DNA of 64,000 bases, from contig CP126531.1 in assembly GCA_030167125.1 (NCBI GenBank), positions 1,240,001-1,304,000 of the forward strand. Direction: 5' to 3'. Below, piece by piece: positions 34,742 through 43,747 of the stretch (its first letter is position 1; every line of letters begins with the position of its first letter). The position numbers were made by a program, and so were the translations under genes. Source of the stretch: Rhodanobacteraceae bacterium. GTDB taxonomy: Bacteria; Pseudomonadota; Gammaproteobacteria; Xanthomonadales; Rhodanobacteraceae. Below the pieces are notes generated by a model that did no database searches, was not told where the DNA came from, and worked only from the letters and a program-made list of their open reading frames with translations.

Positions 34742-35212
34742 TCACTCCGCTTCGGCGTGCTCGCGGATCAGCTCTTCCTTGCGGCTGGCCAGCTGTTTGC
34801 CGAGCTTCTCCAACTCGTCGCTGGAGAAAAGCTTGCGCGCCCGCTTGAACATGGTTTCCTCTTCCTCGTCCGCGTGGTGGTCGACCAGTTCCTTGAGCAC
34901 CTTGGCGCGACCGCCGAATTTCTCGGAACTGGTCGGCGTGTTCTGCAGGTCGGGCAGCACCAGGTCGCCGACGGCGCGGTGTTCTTCCAGCGCTTCGAAG
35001 TAGAGCTTGTCGTTTTCGTCGTCGCCGCTGGCCTTGCGGAAGGCGGGATAGAAGATTTCTTCCTCGATCTGGGTGTGCACCTCCAGATCCAGCGCGATCT
35101 CCCCGAGCAACTCTTCGCGCTTGTCCGTGTCCCGTTCCGAGGTTTTGGCCAGTTCGGCGAGCGCCGCGCGAACCTTCTTGTGATCTTCGGTCAACAGCTT
35201 CGTCGCGTCCAT
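34742..35212 (-). CDS. Hemerythrin HHE-domain protein
   Basis: 156 residues, a single four-helix HHE domain. Likely di-iron ligands: His in LTEDHKKVRAAL, the HTQIEEEIFYPAF His/Glu group, EALEEHRAVGD and DHHADEEEETMF. Such proteins bind oxygen or nitric oxide, or protect iron-sulphur clusters; which applies here is not known. The ATG at 35212 was chosen because GGAG lies nine bases before it; ATGs at 35221 and 35227 are in frame. A TTCACG-type motif lies 50 bases upstream. Confidence 0.85.
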   Translation of the reverse strand: MDATKLLTEDHKKVRAALAELAKTSERDTDKREELLGEIALDLEVHTQIEEEIFYPAFRKASGDDENDKLYFEALEEHRAVGDLVLPDLQNTPTSSEKFGGRAKVLKELVDHHADEEEETMFKRARKLFSSDELEKLGKQLASRKEELIREHAEAE

Positions 35213-35262
35213 TCGATTCATCTCCATGCATGGAGCGTGAAACGTAGCATCACGATCGTCGA

Positions 35263-35274
35263 GGCGGCGTGAAT
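35263..35274 (-). promoter_or_regulatory. TTCACG-type motif upstream of the hemerythrin gene
   Basis: ATTCACGCCGCC on the minus strand, identical over 12 bases to the site before the EF-hand operon. CTACGTT follows 20 bases after TTCACG and may be a -10 region (one mismatch to C-T-A-Y-R-C-T). Confidence 0.4.
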
Positions 35275-35319
35275 CCGGATGGCGGGCGTAGCGATGGCGG
35301 GCGGCCGGCCGCGCGGGTT

Positions 35320-36522
35320 TCACGCCGCGGATGCCATGCCCGGCTTCAGTACCACCTTGATCGCGCCGTCCTGCTTCTTCTGGAAAATCTCGTAACCGTG
35401 CGGCGCGTCGTCCAGCGGCAATCTGTGCGTGCACAGGTCTTCCGCGCCCAGCGGATCGGCGTCGTCCAGCAGGTACGGCATGATGTCCGACACCCAGCGC
35501 TTCACGTGCGCCTGGCCCATCGCGATCTTCACGCCCTTGTCGAACATCCGCAGCATCGGCAGCGGATCGGTCTGGCCGCCGTACACGCCGATGATGGAAA
35601 TGGTGCCGCCGCGCCGTACCGTTTCGATCGCCGCCATCAATGCGGCCAACCGATCGATGCCCGCCTTCGGAATCATCTTCTGCGACAGCGCATCCGGCAG
35701 CATGCCCGCGGATTTCTGCATGAACTCCTGCACCGGTGCACCGTGCGCTTCCATGCCCACTGCGTCGATTACGCTGTCGGGGCCGCGCCCATGGGTTTGC
35801 TCGCGAAGGTACGCCGCCACGTCCTCGACCTTGTTGCTGTCGATCGTTTCGACGCCGTGTCGCGCGGCCATCTGCAAACGTTCCGGAACGAGATCGATGC
35901 CGAACACGCGTTCCGCGCCGCGCGCAAGCGCGACACGGCAACACATCTGTCCGATCGGACCGAGCCCGAACACCGCCAGCGTGCCGCCGTCTGGAACGTT
36001 GGCGTACTCGACTGCCTGCCACGACGTCGGCAGCACGTCGGAAAGGAACAGGAAACGCTCGTCGTCCGGGCCTTGCGGCACCTTGATCGGGCCGAACTGC
36101 GCCTGCGGCACGCGCAGGTATTCGGCCTGGCCGCCGGGCACCTGCCCGTACAACTTGGTGTAGCCGAACAGCGCGGCGCCGTTGCCGTGCTCCTTCACCT
36201 GCGTGGTTTCGCACTGCGCCATCAGGCCGTGGTTGCACATCCAGCAATTCCCGCAGGAAATGTTGAACGGCACCACCACGCGATCGCCCGGCTTGATCTG
36301 GGTGACTTCGCTGCCGACCTCCTCGACGATGCCCATGGGTTCGTGGCCGACGATGTCGCCCTCTTCCATGAACATCGTCAGCACGCCATAAAGGTGCAGG
36401 TCCGAACCGCAGATCGCGGTCGACGTGATGCGCACGATCGCGTCGGTGGGTTGCTCGATCTTCGGATCGGGCACGTTGTCGACGCGGAAATCCTGCTTGC
36501 CGTGGAACGTGACTGCTCGCAT
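35320..36522 (-). CDS. Zinc-dependent alcohol dehydrogenase, formaldehyde-dehydrogenase-like
   Basis: 400 residues, medium-chain dehydrogenase family. Catalytic zinc ligands are in ICGSDLH and GHEPMG; the structural zinc site is the four-Cys lobe CGNCWMCNHG ... QC. The Rossmann motif is FGLGPIGQMC with an acidic residue ending the second strand (GIDL), which favours NAD. The insertion around DSVIDAVGMEAHGAP is shared with glutathione-independent formaldehyde-dehydrogenase-like members. As the last gene of the PQQ dehydrogenase/oxidase run, 47 bases after the CtaG fusion, it may oxidise the aldehyde produced in the periplasm; that link is inference. GGAAGG is well placed before the ATG. Confidence 0.82.
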   Translation of the reverse strand: MRAVTFHGKQDFRVDNVPDPKIEQPTDAIVRITSTAICGSDLHLYGVLTMFMEEGDIVGHEPMGIVEEVGSEVTQIKPGDRVVVPFNISCGNCWMCNHGLMAQCETTQVKEHGNGAALFGYTKLYGQVPGGQAEYLRVPQAQFGPIKVPQGPDDERFLFLSDVLPTSWQAVEYANVPDGGTLAVFGLGPIGQMCCRVALARGAERVFGIDLVPERLQMAARHGVETIDSNKVEDVAAYLREQTHGRGPDSVIDAVGMEAHGAPVQEFMQKSAGMLPDALSQKMIPKAGIDRLAALMAAIETVRRGGTISIIGVYGGQTDPLPMLRMFDKGVKIAMGQAHVKRWVSDIMPYLLDDADPLGAEDLCTHRLPLDDAPHGYEIFQKKQDGAIKVVLKPGMASAA

Positions 36523-36569
36523 GTTGGAATCCTTCCCTGGGTTCGCGCTGCCGGTTCCGTCCGGCGGCA

Positions 36570-37775
36570 TCATTTGATGGTGTCGAGATAGGCCGCGATG
36601 TCGCGCGCTTCCCGTTCCTTGATGCCCATGTCCGGCATGTCCACGCCGGGCACGACTTTCTGCGGATGCTCGATCCAGAATTGCAGGTTGTCGGTATCGT
36701 TCGGCAGCACGCCCGCGATGTAGCTGCGCCGGCTCCAGTGCGTCAGCGGCGGACCGACCAGTCCATCCGCGCCGTTGATGCCCGGAATCGTGTGGCAGGA
36801 GCCGCAGCCGTAGTGCGAGATCAGCTGCGCACCACGCTGCTCGGCAATGCGCTGCGAGCGTTCCTGCGGATCGTTGCCCGCGCAGCCGGCGAGCATCAGC
36901 GCGAGCAGCGGCGCCACCACCAGCAACATCGGCAGCGCATGTGGGATGCTTCGGAACGCGCGCGCAGCACGGCGTTCGTCGGCGCGGAACCACGCGAAGA
37001 ACACCGTGCAAAGCGCCGCCGCGTGCACCAGGTTCGACGGAATCCACATGATGATGCCAGCGAGCTGCTGGTCGTCCAGCGGCGCCAGGCCGTACGCCCG
37101 CGTTGTGTGCAGGTACACGCCGTACAGCGGCGTGGGCGCAAACGTCAGCACCGCGCCGATCATGCCCATCACCGTGCCCGACGACACCACGAACACCACC
37201 GTCGCGCCGTAGCCCAGCGCGCGGCGCTGGCCGTAGGGTTCGATCACCAGCGTCCAGAACTGCAGCGACACCGCGAGGAAACTCAGGTGTTCGAGATCGT
37301 GCAGCCATTCGTGCCGCACCGCCGCGTCGTACGGACCCGGCACGTGCCAGAAGCACAGCGCGAGCGTGAGCAGGAGCCATACGAACAGCGGCCGCATCAA
37401 CCAGCGGAATGCCGTGTCGAAACCCGTGCGCTTCCAGCCGCGCGTGATCGCGCGTCGCTCCCTCAGATCGAATGCCCACAGCCAAGTGATCACCGGCCGG
37501 CCGTACACCAGCAGTGGCGGGATCACCAGCAGCAGCAACATGTGCTGCAGCATGTGCGCGGAGAACAGGTCGTCGGCGATGGCGTCGAGCGGCGAGACGA
37601 GCGCCAGCAGCAGCACGAACAAGCCGCCGAAAAACGACGCCGCGCGCCAGCGTCCCAGGATCACGCCGCGTTGCGCGCCCATCCGGCGCATGCCCAGCAC
37701 GTACGGCACCGCCACCGCCGTGACGCACGCGAGCAGCCAGGGCTCGAATTGCCATTGCATCAACAGTTGCGACAT
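36570..37775 (-). CDS. CtaG-type oxidase assembly membrane protein fused to cytochrome c
   Basis: 401 residues. The first 300 or so form a seven-helix caa3-type CtaG domain (SAHMLQHMLLLLVIPPLL, FWHVPGPYDAAV, GMIGAVLTFAP), associated with copper delivery to haem-copper oxidases. A last hydrophobic segment ends in LMLAGC, followed by a cytochrome c domain with CGSCH and a C-terminal Met pair in GVDMPDMGIKE. The fusion suggests a membrane-tethered electron carrier or redox partner for Cu handling. The ATG at 37775 is close to AAGGGA. It lies 140 bases after the small membrane gene, across a palindromic repeat. Confidence 0.85.
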   Translation of the reverse strand: MSQLLMQWQFEPWLLACVTAVAVPYVLGMRRMGAQRGVILGRWRAASFFGGLFVLLLALVSPLDAIADDLFSAHMLQHMLLLLVIPPLLVYGRPVITWLWAFDLRERRAITRGWKRTGFDTAFRWLMRPLFVWLLLTLALCFWHVPGPYDAAVRHEWLHDLEHLSFLAVSLQFWTLVIEPYGQRRALGYGATVVFVVSSGTVMGMIGAVLTFAPTPLYGVYLHTTRAYGLAPLDDQQLAGIIMWIPSNLVHAAALCTVFFAWFRADERRAARAFRSIPHALPMLLVVAPLLALMLAGCAGNDPQERSQRIAEQRGAQLISHYGCGSCHTIPGINGADGLVGPPLTHWSRRSYIAGVLPNDTDNLQFWIEHPQKVVPGVDMPDMGIKEREARDIAAYLDTIK

Positions 37776-37797
37776 TCCCTTGTTACCGTCAGATTCC

Positions 37798-37896
37798 TCC
37801 GTTCGTCCTGAGCGTAGGCGCGCAGCGCCGAAGTCGAAGGACACGGGATGCGCTTCGACTTCGCTTGCATTCGCAAGCTACGCTCAGCGCGAACGG
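37798..37896. repeat. Palindromic repeat family E (CGAAGTCGAAG type)
   Basis: Outer arms CCGTTCGTCCTGAGCGTAG and CTACGCTCAGCGCGAACGG are near mirror images, and inner arms GAAGTCGAAG and CTTCGACTTC pair perfectly. This type of element is commonly dispersed in related genomes. It lies between two genes of the second oxidase operon and may modulate mRNA stability. Confidence 0.7.
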
Positions 37897-37915
37897 TTGT
37901 TGAAGAGTCCTGCAC

Positions 37916-38329
37916 TCAATAATTGCAAACCGGTTCGATGAACAACATCACGATCGTGAACACCACCGCGATCGCGAACAGCGTGCTGGTCAGCACCGAC
38001 CAGTGTGCGATGAAACGGTTGCGGCGTTCGCCCGGGTTGCGCGGATCGACGCCGCGCCACGCAACGTGGCAGCCCCACGCGGTGAACAGCGCCGCGCCGG
38101 CGACGATCACCGCGCCAAGGTCGATGCCGACCAGCCACCACCACAGGCGCGGCCACACCGGCATCACCAGCGGCACGTCGAGCGGGAAACACGCGTGCGC
38201 CGACAGCGCGTAGCCGAAACACAGTTGCAGGAACCACGCCACCGGCGCGCCGAACACCGCGAACACCAGCGCGGCGCCAACCGGCAGGCGCGCGACTTCG
38301 GGCCCAGTCGCGGAATCGACATGGTTCAT
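37916..38329 (-). CDS. Small membrane protein of oxidase operon
   Basis: 137 residues with three membrane helices (VGAALVFAVFGAPVAWFLQL, WWLVGIDLGAVIVAGAALF and VLTSTLFAIAVVFTIVMLF). It has no cofactor motif. Coupled to subunit III by an ATGA overlap; it occupies the position of accessory or fourth subunits in cox operons. Function unknown. Confidence 0.65.
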   Translation of the reverse strand: MNHVDSATGPEVARLPVGAALVFAVFGAPVAWFLQLCFGYALSAHACFPLDVPLVMPVWPRLWWWLVGIDLGAVIVAGAALFTAWGCHVAWRGVDPRNPGERRNRFIAHWSVLTSTLFAIAVVFTIVMLFIEPVCNY

Positions 38330-38949
38330 GGCGGAGCTCCGTGCGGCGTGATCCACGGCAGCAGGTACAGCGTGATGAACACCGCGATCCACGCCGCCAC
38401 CACGAAGTACCAGTACAGCGCGACCACCGTGACCGCGGAATTGCGCCGCGGCGTGATGTAGCCCATCGCGCACCAGCCGATGATCGCCGCCACGATCAGC
38501 ACGCCCACCGCCGCGTGCAGCACGTGGAACGCGGTGATCGCGTAGAACATCGAGGCGTACGCGCCGCTGTTGGCGAGGAACGGTTCGTTGCGCCAGTCGA
38601 AGCACTGCAACGCGACGTAGCCGATGCCCAGCAGCAGCGTCGCGACGAAACCGGAATACAGGCGCGCCGGCCTGCCGAGGCGCATCCCGCGATCGGCCCA
38701 CCACGTCGTCGCCGCGCTGACCAGCAGCAGCGCGGTGCCGGGCGCGGACCAGCGCAGCGGCGGCAATCCGCTGGGCGGCCACGGTTCGGATGTCTGCGAT
38801 TGCAAATAGAAGTAACTGAAGATCAGGTACGCGAACACCGCCGCTTCGGTACCGATCAACGCCAGCACGCCCCACCATCCGGGCGTGCGCCGGCCCGCGG
38901 GTCCGATCGGCAGCGGGCGCGGCAACGTGCGTTCGTCGTATGCCGTCAC
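38326..38949 (-). CDS. ctaE: Cytochrome c oxidase subunit III, second oxidase
   Basis: 207 residues with five membrane helices: GWWGVLALIGTEAAVFAYLI, then LLLVSAATTWWAD, FYAITAFHVLHAAVGVLIVA and VALYWYFVVAAWIAVFITLYLL. The FHVLHA and YWYFV elements are subunit III hallmarks. The start is GTG at 38949, overlapping the subunit I stop (GTGA). Different from coxC upstream in the window, so this is an independent oxidase. Confidence 0.9.
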   Translation of the reverse strand: MTAYDERTLPRPLPIGPAGRRTPGWWGVLALIGTEAAVFAYLIFSYFYLQSQTSEPWPPSGLPPLRWSAPGTALLLVSAATTWWADRGMRLGRPARLYSGFVATLLLGIGYVALQCFDWRNEPFLANSGAYASMFYAITAFHVLHAAVGVLIVAAIIGWCAMGYITPRRNSAVTVVALYWYFVVAAWIAVFITLYLLPWITPHGAPP

Positions 38950-40886
38950 GGTCGCGCCCTCTCGGCGAAGCCCATCTCGGGACTCGGCCAGAACCACCAC
39001 AGCAGCGCGGGAATCATCGCCAGCAGGCAACCGGCCGCCACCCACCACATCGACATCAGCAATCCGACGAACGTGCCCGCGATCAGCAACGCCAGCGAGA
39101 TCGGCGCCAATGTCGTGTGCGGCATCTTCATGATCGCGTCGGGCTCGGCATCCAGCACGGTGGTGGCGGGAATCTCGTGCTCCTCGTCCAGCACCGCGCC
39201 TTCGTTCAACGCGCTCTGCCATGAACCGTCGAGGCGCTCTTCCCACAACGGATGCAGCGTCGCGACGCGCGGAATCACCGCGAAGTTGTAGCTGGGCGGC
39301 GGCGATTCGGTCGCCCATTCCAGCGTGTCGGCATCCCACGGATTGGGCGGCGCCAGCGCGCCGTGCTTGTGGCTGCGCACCACGTTGACCACGAACAGCA
39401 GCACACCCAGCGCGAACACGAACGCGCCGATCGTGGTGACGAGGTTCAAGTCGCCCCAGCCGAGGTTCGCCGGATACGTGTAGATGCGGCGCGGCATGCC
39501 TTCGAGTCCCGAGATGTGCATCGGGAAAAAACCGAGGTTGAAGCCGATGAACATCAGCCAGAAATTCCACCAGCCCAGCCGCTCGTCCATCATGCGTCCC
39601 GTCATTTTCGGGAACCAGTGATAGATGCCGCCGACCACCGGGAACACGTTGATGCCGATCAGCACGTAGTGGATGTGTGCGACCACGAAATAAGTGTCGG
39701 TGAGCTGCCAGTCCAGCGGCACGGCGGCGGTCATGAAACCGGACACGCCGCCGATCACGAACAGCACGATCTCGGCAGCGAAGAACTTGAAGGCGGTGGT
39801 GAAGACCGGACGCCCGGTCCAGATCGTCGCGACCCACGCGAACACCGACACCGCCGACGGAATCACGATCACGAAACTCGCGGCGCTGAAGAATCCCATC
39901 GCGATCACCGGCAAGCCCGTCGAGAACATGTGGTGCACCCACACGCCGAAGCCCAGCACCATCGTCAGGATCGTCGCCAGCACCACCGCGGGATGCGCGA
40001 CCAGCGGGCGCCGGCAATACACGGGCAGGCCTTGCGACACGATGCTCATCGCGGGCAGCACGATCGCATACACCCACGGGTGTCCGAAGATCCAGAACAG
40101 GTGCTGCCACAGCAACGGACGGCCGCCCATTTCGGGATTGAAGAATTGCGTGCCGAAGCGGCGGTCCAGCCACAGCATCAGGAAATCCAGGCTCACCGCC
40201 GGCACGGCAAAAAGAATGCCGACGTTCGCCACCAGCGTGCCCCAGATCATGATCGGCACGCGGCTGATCGACATGCCCGGCGCGCGCGTGCGGAACATCG
40301 TCGCGATGAAATTCACCGCGCCCGCGGTCGTGGAGATGCCGAGGAAGATCATCCCCAGCGAATAGATGTCCACGTTCCAGTCGGGGTTGTACGCACGCTC
40401 GGCCAGCGGCACGTAGTTGAACCAGCCGACGTCGGTGCCCTTGCCGCCCCAGAAACCGATGTAGAGAAAGATGCCCGCGAGCAGGAACACCCAATAGGTG
40501 AACGCATTGAGGCGCGGGAATGCCATGTCGCGCGTGCCGAGGATCAGCGGCCACAGGTAATTGCTGAAGCCCGACAGGATCGGCAGCGAGTAAAGGAAGA
40601 TCATCGTGAAGCCGTGCATGCTGAAGAACTGGTTGTACAAACCCGGCGACAGGAGGTGCTCGTTCGGCTGCGCGAGCTGCAGGCGCATGCCCAGCGCCTC
40701 GAGTCCGCCCACCAGCAGGAACACGAACGCGGTGACGAGATAGCGCTTGCCGACCTTCTTGTGGTCGGTGGTGCCGAACCAGCCGTGCAGCGTCGGCGGA
40801 TCCGACCACATGCCCTCCATCTTCTCGCGGAGTTCCGCGTTCGGCTGCGCGATCACCGGCGTCTTGAAGGTTGGGTTCGCTGCCAC
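38946..40886 (-). CDS. ctaD: Cytochrome c oxidase subunit I, second oxidase (HPWVY variant)
   Basis: 646 residues, longer than the 551-residue coxA product by a C-terminal extension that adds two helices (LALLIAGTFVGLLMSMWWV and LLAMIPALLWWFW). It has SMHGFTMIF, the Cu-B site FGHPWVYAIVLP (His269, Tyr273), VWVHHMFSTG and VAHIHYVLIG. The D-channel Glu position is Trp271, and the Tyr-Ser pair of A2 enzymes is Phe-Gly here, so the proton path differs from both standard types. Part of the run cytochrome c, subunit II, I, III, small protein, CtaG fusion. Confidence 0.93.
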   Translation of the reverse strand: MAANPTFKTPVIAQPNAELREKMEGMWSDPPTLHGWFGTTDHKKVGKRYLVTAFVFLLVGGLEALGMRLQLAQPNEHLLSPGLYNQFFSMHGFTMIFLYSLPILSGFSNYLWPLILGTRDMAFPRLNAFTYWVFLLAGIFLYIGFWGGKGTDVGWFNYVPLAERAYNPDWNVDIYSLGMIFLGISTTAGAVNFIATMFRTRAPGMSISRVPIMIWGTLVANVGILFAVPAVSLDFLMLWLDRRFGTQFFNPEMGGRPLLWQHLFWIFGHPWVYAIVLPAMSIVSQGLPVYCRRPLVAHPAVVLATILTMVLGFGVWVHHMFSTGLPVIAMGFFSAASFVIVIPSAVSVFAWVATIWTGRPVFTTAFKFFAAEIVLFVIGGVSGFMTAAVPLDWQLTDTYFVVAHIHYVLIGINVFPVVGGIYHWFPKMTGRMMDERLGWWNFWLMFIGFNLGFFPMHISGLEGMPRRIYTYPANLGWGDLNLVTTIGAFVFALGVLLFVVNVVRSHKHGALAPPNPWDADTLEWATESPPPSYNFAVIPRVATLHPLWEERLDGSWQSALNEGAVLDEEHEIPATTVLDAEPDAIMKMPHTTLAPISLALLIAGTFVGLLMSMWWVAAGCLLAMIPALLWWFWPSPEMGFAERARP

Positions 40887-40986
40887 GGTGGCGTCCTTGC
40901 CTTAAGCAACTCCTCTCGATCCCGACGGCTTCCTCATCGGGCGGGAGCGGGAACGAGATGGAATGAGGGAGCGCATGCGCAGCGAA

Positions 40987-41081
40987 CCCCCTCTCCCCCG
41001 CGATGGCTTCATCGTCGCGGGGGAGAGGGTCGGGGTGCCCTGCCCTCTCCCCCGAGCTTGAAGCGCTCGGGGGAGAGGGTT
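40987..41081. repeat. Palindromic repeat family B between subunits II and I
   Basis: Two hairpins with arms CCCTCTCCCCCGCGA/TCGCGGGGGAGAGGG and CCCTCTCCCCCGAGC/GCTCGGGGGAGAGGG. The fixed outer part and changed-but-paired inner part are typical of this family. They sit in the 248-base gap between the two oxidase genes. Confidence 0.85.
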
Positions 41082-41134
41082 CGAGGCACGCACGGCGGTT
41101 GCATGCGAAATGGTCGATGGGCAGATCGTCACAT

Positions 41135-42148
41135 TCATTTCAATGTCTTCAAATACGCCAGCAACGCCTGCAACTGCGGCCCGGTGAGGTTTTCGGGCGG
41201 CATGTCGACGCCGGGCTTTTGCGCAGGCGCGTCGCTGATCCACGCGGCGAGGTTGCCGGGCGTATTGGTCAGCGTGCCCGCGGCGATGGTGCGGCGGCTC
41301 ATCAGGTGCGTGAGATCGGGACCGAGCGTGCCTTGGCTGCCCGGCTTGCCGCGCACGCTGTGGCAGATCGCGCAGCGCGTGTCGAAAACCTGTTCACCCT
41401 GCCCCGCCAGGCCCGGCGCCGACGCGGCGGCCGGCTGCAACTGCTGTCCCCACCACGCGTCGAATTGCTGTTGCGGCTGCGCGATCACGTACAGCGCCAT
41501 GTGCGCGTGCTGCAAGCCGCAGAACTCGGTGCACTGCCCGCGGTACACGCCGGGCTTGTCGGCTTCCAGCCACGCATGGTTGATCTGGCCAGGGATGGTG
41601 TCGGTCTTGCCGGCGAGCTGCGGCACCCAGAAGGAATGGATCACGTCGGTGCTGGTCACGTGCACTTCCACCGGCACGCCGACCGGGATGTGGATTTCAT
41701 TCGCGGTCTCGAAGCTGCGCCGTGGATCGCCGAACCACGCGTAGCGCACTTCCCACCACCACTGGTGGCCGATCACTTCCACGGTGATCTTCGGATGCCC
41801 CGGCGCTGCGGCGGCCGTGCCCAGCACGTAGAACGTCCAGATCGCCGACAGCAGCAACAGCACGATCGCGATCGGCACGCCGAAGGTCAGCCACGGCAAT
41901 CCGTTGCGGCCGTGCGACAGCACCGGCCAGCCGCGCGCGTCGTAATCGCCCTCGCCGCGTTTCCACCAGATGCCGACCAGCACCGCGAACGCGATGAACG
42001 CCGCGACGAAAATCGAAAGTCCCAGCAAGCCCCATCCGAGTCTGGTGATGGGATTGGCCGCGGCGCCATGCGACACCATGAAGGTCATCGGCCCGGCGTG
42101 CGCGAGCAGCGGCACGAGCGTCAATGCGATGGCGAATGCGCGGCGCAT
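41135..42148 (-). CDS. ctaC: Cytochrome c oxidase subunit II with cytochrome c domain, second oxidase
   Basis: 337 residues: signal peptide (RAFAIALTLVPLLAHAG), two membrane helices, cupredoxin domain with electron-entry motif GHQWWWEVRY and Cu-A site C-T-E-F-C-G-L-Q-H-A-H-M, then a cytochrome c domain with CAICH and Met ligand candidates in GVDMPPENL. The extra cytochrome marks a caa3-like form. The ATG shares one base with the preceding stop (TGATG). Confidence 0.94.
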   Translation of the reverse strand: MRRAFAIALTLVPLLAHAGPMTFMVSHGAAANPITRLGWGLLGLSIFVAAFIAFAVLVGIWWKRGEGDYDARGWPVLSHGRNGLPWLTFGVPIAIVLLLLSAIWTFYVLGTAAAAPGHPKITVEVIGHQWWWEVRYAWFGDPRRSFETANEIHIPVGVPVEVHVTSTDVIHSFWVPQLAGKTDTIPGQINHAWLEADKPGVYRGQCTEFCGLQHAHMALYVIAQPQQQFDAWWGQQLQPAAASAPGLAGQGEQVFDTRCAICHSVRGKPGSQGTLGPDLTHLMSRRTIAAGTLTNTPGNLAAWISDAPAQKPGVDMPPENLTGPQLQALLAYLKTLK

Positions 42149-42774
42149 CAGTGTCCGCCGCTCGTCGAAGCCGGCGCGGCCGGGGGCTTGGGGCTCGGCG
42201 TGATCGCGGGCGCGGGATACGGCGGTTCGGGCTTCGGCCTGGGATGCACCGGTCCGCGCGGCGGAATCTTTTCAGACGCCGGATGCGGCGTATTGCCGGG
42301 CATCGGATGCACGCCCTGGCGGGTGTTCGCTTCGAACTCCGGGTTCGGCTGCGACAGCGTCTCAACGTAGGTCACCAGTTCCCAGATCGCCTTGGGCGGT
42401 AACGCGTTGCCCCACTGCGGCATGCCGTTGGGACGGCCGTGCAGGATGGTCAAGTAGATGTCAGCGGGACTGCCGCCATAGATCCAGTTGCCGTCCGACA
42501 ACGACGGCCCCATGCCGCCACCGCCGCCGGGCGCATGGCAACCCGCGCAGTTCAGCGCCTTGAACAGCTTCTTGCCCTGCATCCACGCGTCGCGATCGCC
42601 CGCGTACGGATTCTTCAGCTGCGCGGGCATGCCCATGTGCAGGCCCGAAACCGGGGTGTGCTGCAACTGTTCGGCGGGCGAACCCTGCAGCTGCGGCGCC
42701 GCCATCTGCGCGAAGCCCAATGCGGAGACCGCCAATGCCAGCGCAAGCAGGATGGCCACCTGGATCGTTTTCAT
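42148..42774 (-). CDS. Monohaem cytochrome c with Pro-rich tail
   Basis: 208 residues. Signal peptide (KTIQVAILLALALAVSALGFA), one haem site CAGCH followed by a Gly-rich loop, and a Met-ligand candidate in NGMPQWGN. The last 50 residues are Pro-rich (PRGPVHPRPKPEPPYPAPA). The ATG at 42774 lies five bases after AAGGAGG. Lying between the PQQ dehydrogenase partner gene and oxidase subunit II, it is the natural electron carrier from the alcohol dehydrogenase to the oxidase, like XoxG; this role is inferred from position. Confidence 0.85.
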   Translation of the reverse strand: MKTIQVAILLALALAVSALGFAQMAAPQLQGSPAEQLQHTPVSGLHMGMPAQLKNPYAGDRDAWMQGKKLFKALNCAGCHAPGGGGGMGPSLSDGNWIYGGSPADIYLTILHGRPNGMPQWGNALPPKAIWELVTYVETLSQPNPEFEANTRQGVHPMPGNTPHPASEKIPPRGPVHPRPKPEPPYPAPAITPSPKPPAAPASTSGGH

Positions 42775-42802
42775 CATGCCCTCCTTGGCCACCGCGCACC
42801 GG

Positions 42803-43747
42803 TCAATCCTGCGAATCGCCGCCGCCGGCGCGCGCCTGCAGTTGCGCCGCGCCCGGTTTCGCGATGTCGAGCTGCGGTACGCCGTATTGCGCGAGCAGCT
42901 CGTGCACGGCGGCGCGGTGCGCCGCGAGGAACGCGTTCAACTTGTCGCGCAACGCGGTGTTGCCGTACCGCACCGCCATCGAAATCGAGAACTGGAACGG
43001 GAGGATCGTGTGCTCTTCCGTCAACGGCACCACTTCCAGCTTCACCGGTTCGCGGCTGGCGAAATAGCCGGCCAGCGGACCCCAGGCGATCGCCACATCG
43101 ACGTTGCGGGCGGCGACCGCATCGATCAGGTCCGCGGATGGATTGGCGCGCGCGGTGTTCGCGAACAGCGCGTAGACATGGACGTTGTCGACGATGCCGC
43201 GATGCGCCAGCGTCGCGCCGCCCGGCAGATCGACCCAGTCGTCGCCGGTCGCGTGCACCCCGATCTGCAGGCTGCGCAGGCGCGGATCGTCCAGCGACTT
43301 CAACCGGTACGGCGCATCGGCGCGATAAACCAGCGCGTACGATGATCGATAGTAAGGCCGCGTCGTGAGCACGCCCCAGGCATGGTCGTCGGTCGGCAAG
43401 CCCATCACCACGTCGCAGCGGTCTGCATCCAGGGTGTCGCGCAGGAAATCCTTGCCTTGCGCGTGCCACACGAACTCGACCTGCCTGCCGAGCGACTGCG
43501 CCAGCATCTGCGCCAGCTTGTTCTCGAAGCCCTGCCCGGCCCGGTTGGAGAACGGCAGGTCGTTCGGATCGGCGCACACCCGCAGCGGCGCACTGGCCGC
43601 TGCCGGCGCCGCGCCGGGATATTGCGTGTGGGTTTGCGCGAAGGCGGACGCGGGTGCGAACAGCAGCGCGAGCAGCAGTCCTCTCCCGCGCTGCTTCAGC
43701 GGGGAAAAGGCGGCGCGCGGCGCCAAGCGCAGGACGGACGCGTCCAT
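42803..43747 (-). CDS. Quinoprotein dehydrogenase-associated periplasmic binding protein (MoxJ/XoxJ-like)
   Basis: 314 residues. A signal sequence (GLLLALLFAPASAFA) is followed by a type II periplasmic-binding fold beginning LRVCADPNDLPFSNRAGQGFENKLAQ, which is typical of the substrate-binding-like proteins encoded beside PQQ dehydrogenases. In methylotrophs the homologue is thought to help activate or mature the dehydrogenase. The ATG at 43747 overlaps the dehydrogenase stop (TGATG). Confidence 0.88.
   Translation of the reverse strand: MDASVLRLAPRAAFSPLKQRGRGLLLALLFAPASAFAQTHTQYPGAAPAAASAPLRVCADPNDLPFSNRAGQGFENKLAQMLAQSLGRQVEFVWHAQGKDFLRDTLDADRCDVVMGLPTDDHAWGVLTTRPYYRSSYALVYRADAPYRLKSLDDPRLRSLQIGVHATGDDWVDLPGGATLAHRGIVDNVHVYALFANTARANPSADLIDAVAARNVDVAIAWGPLAGYFASREPVKLEVVPLTEEHTILPFQFSISMAVRYGNTALRDKLNAFLAAHRAAVHELLAQYGVPQLDIAKPGAAQLQARAGGGDSQD

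Noticed and set aside
39252..41744. 830-codon plus-strand frame opposite the second oxidase genes
   Set aside because: Its composition (His/Arg/Asp-rich, no membrane helices) is that of an antisense shadow of subunits I and II.
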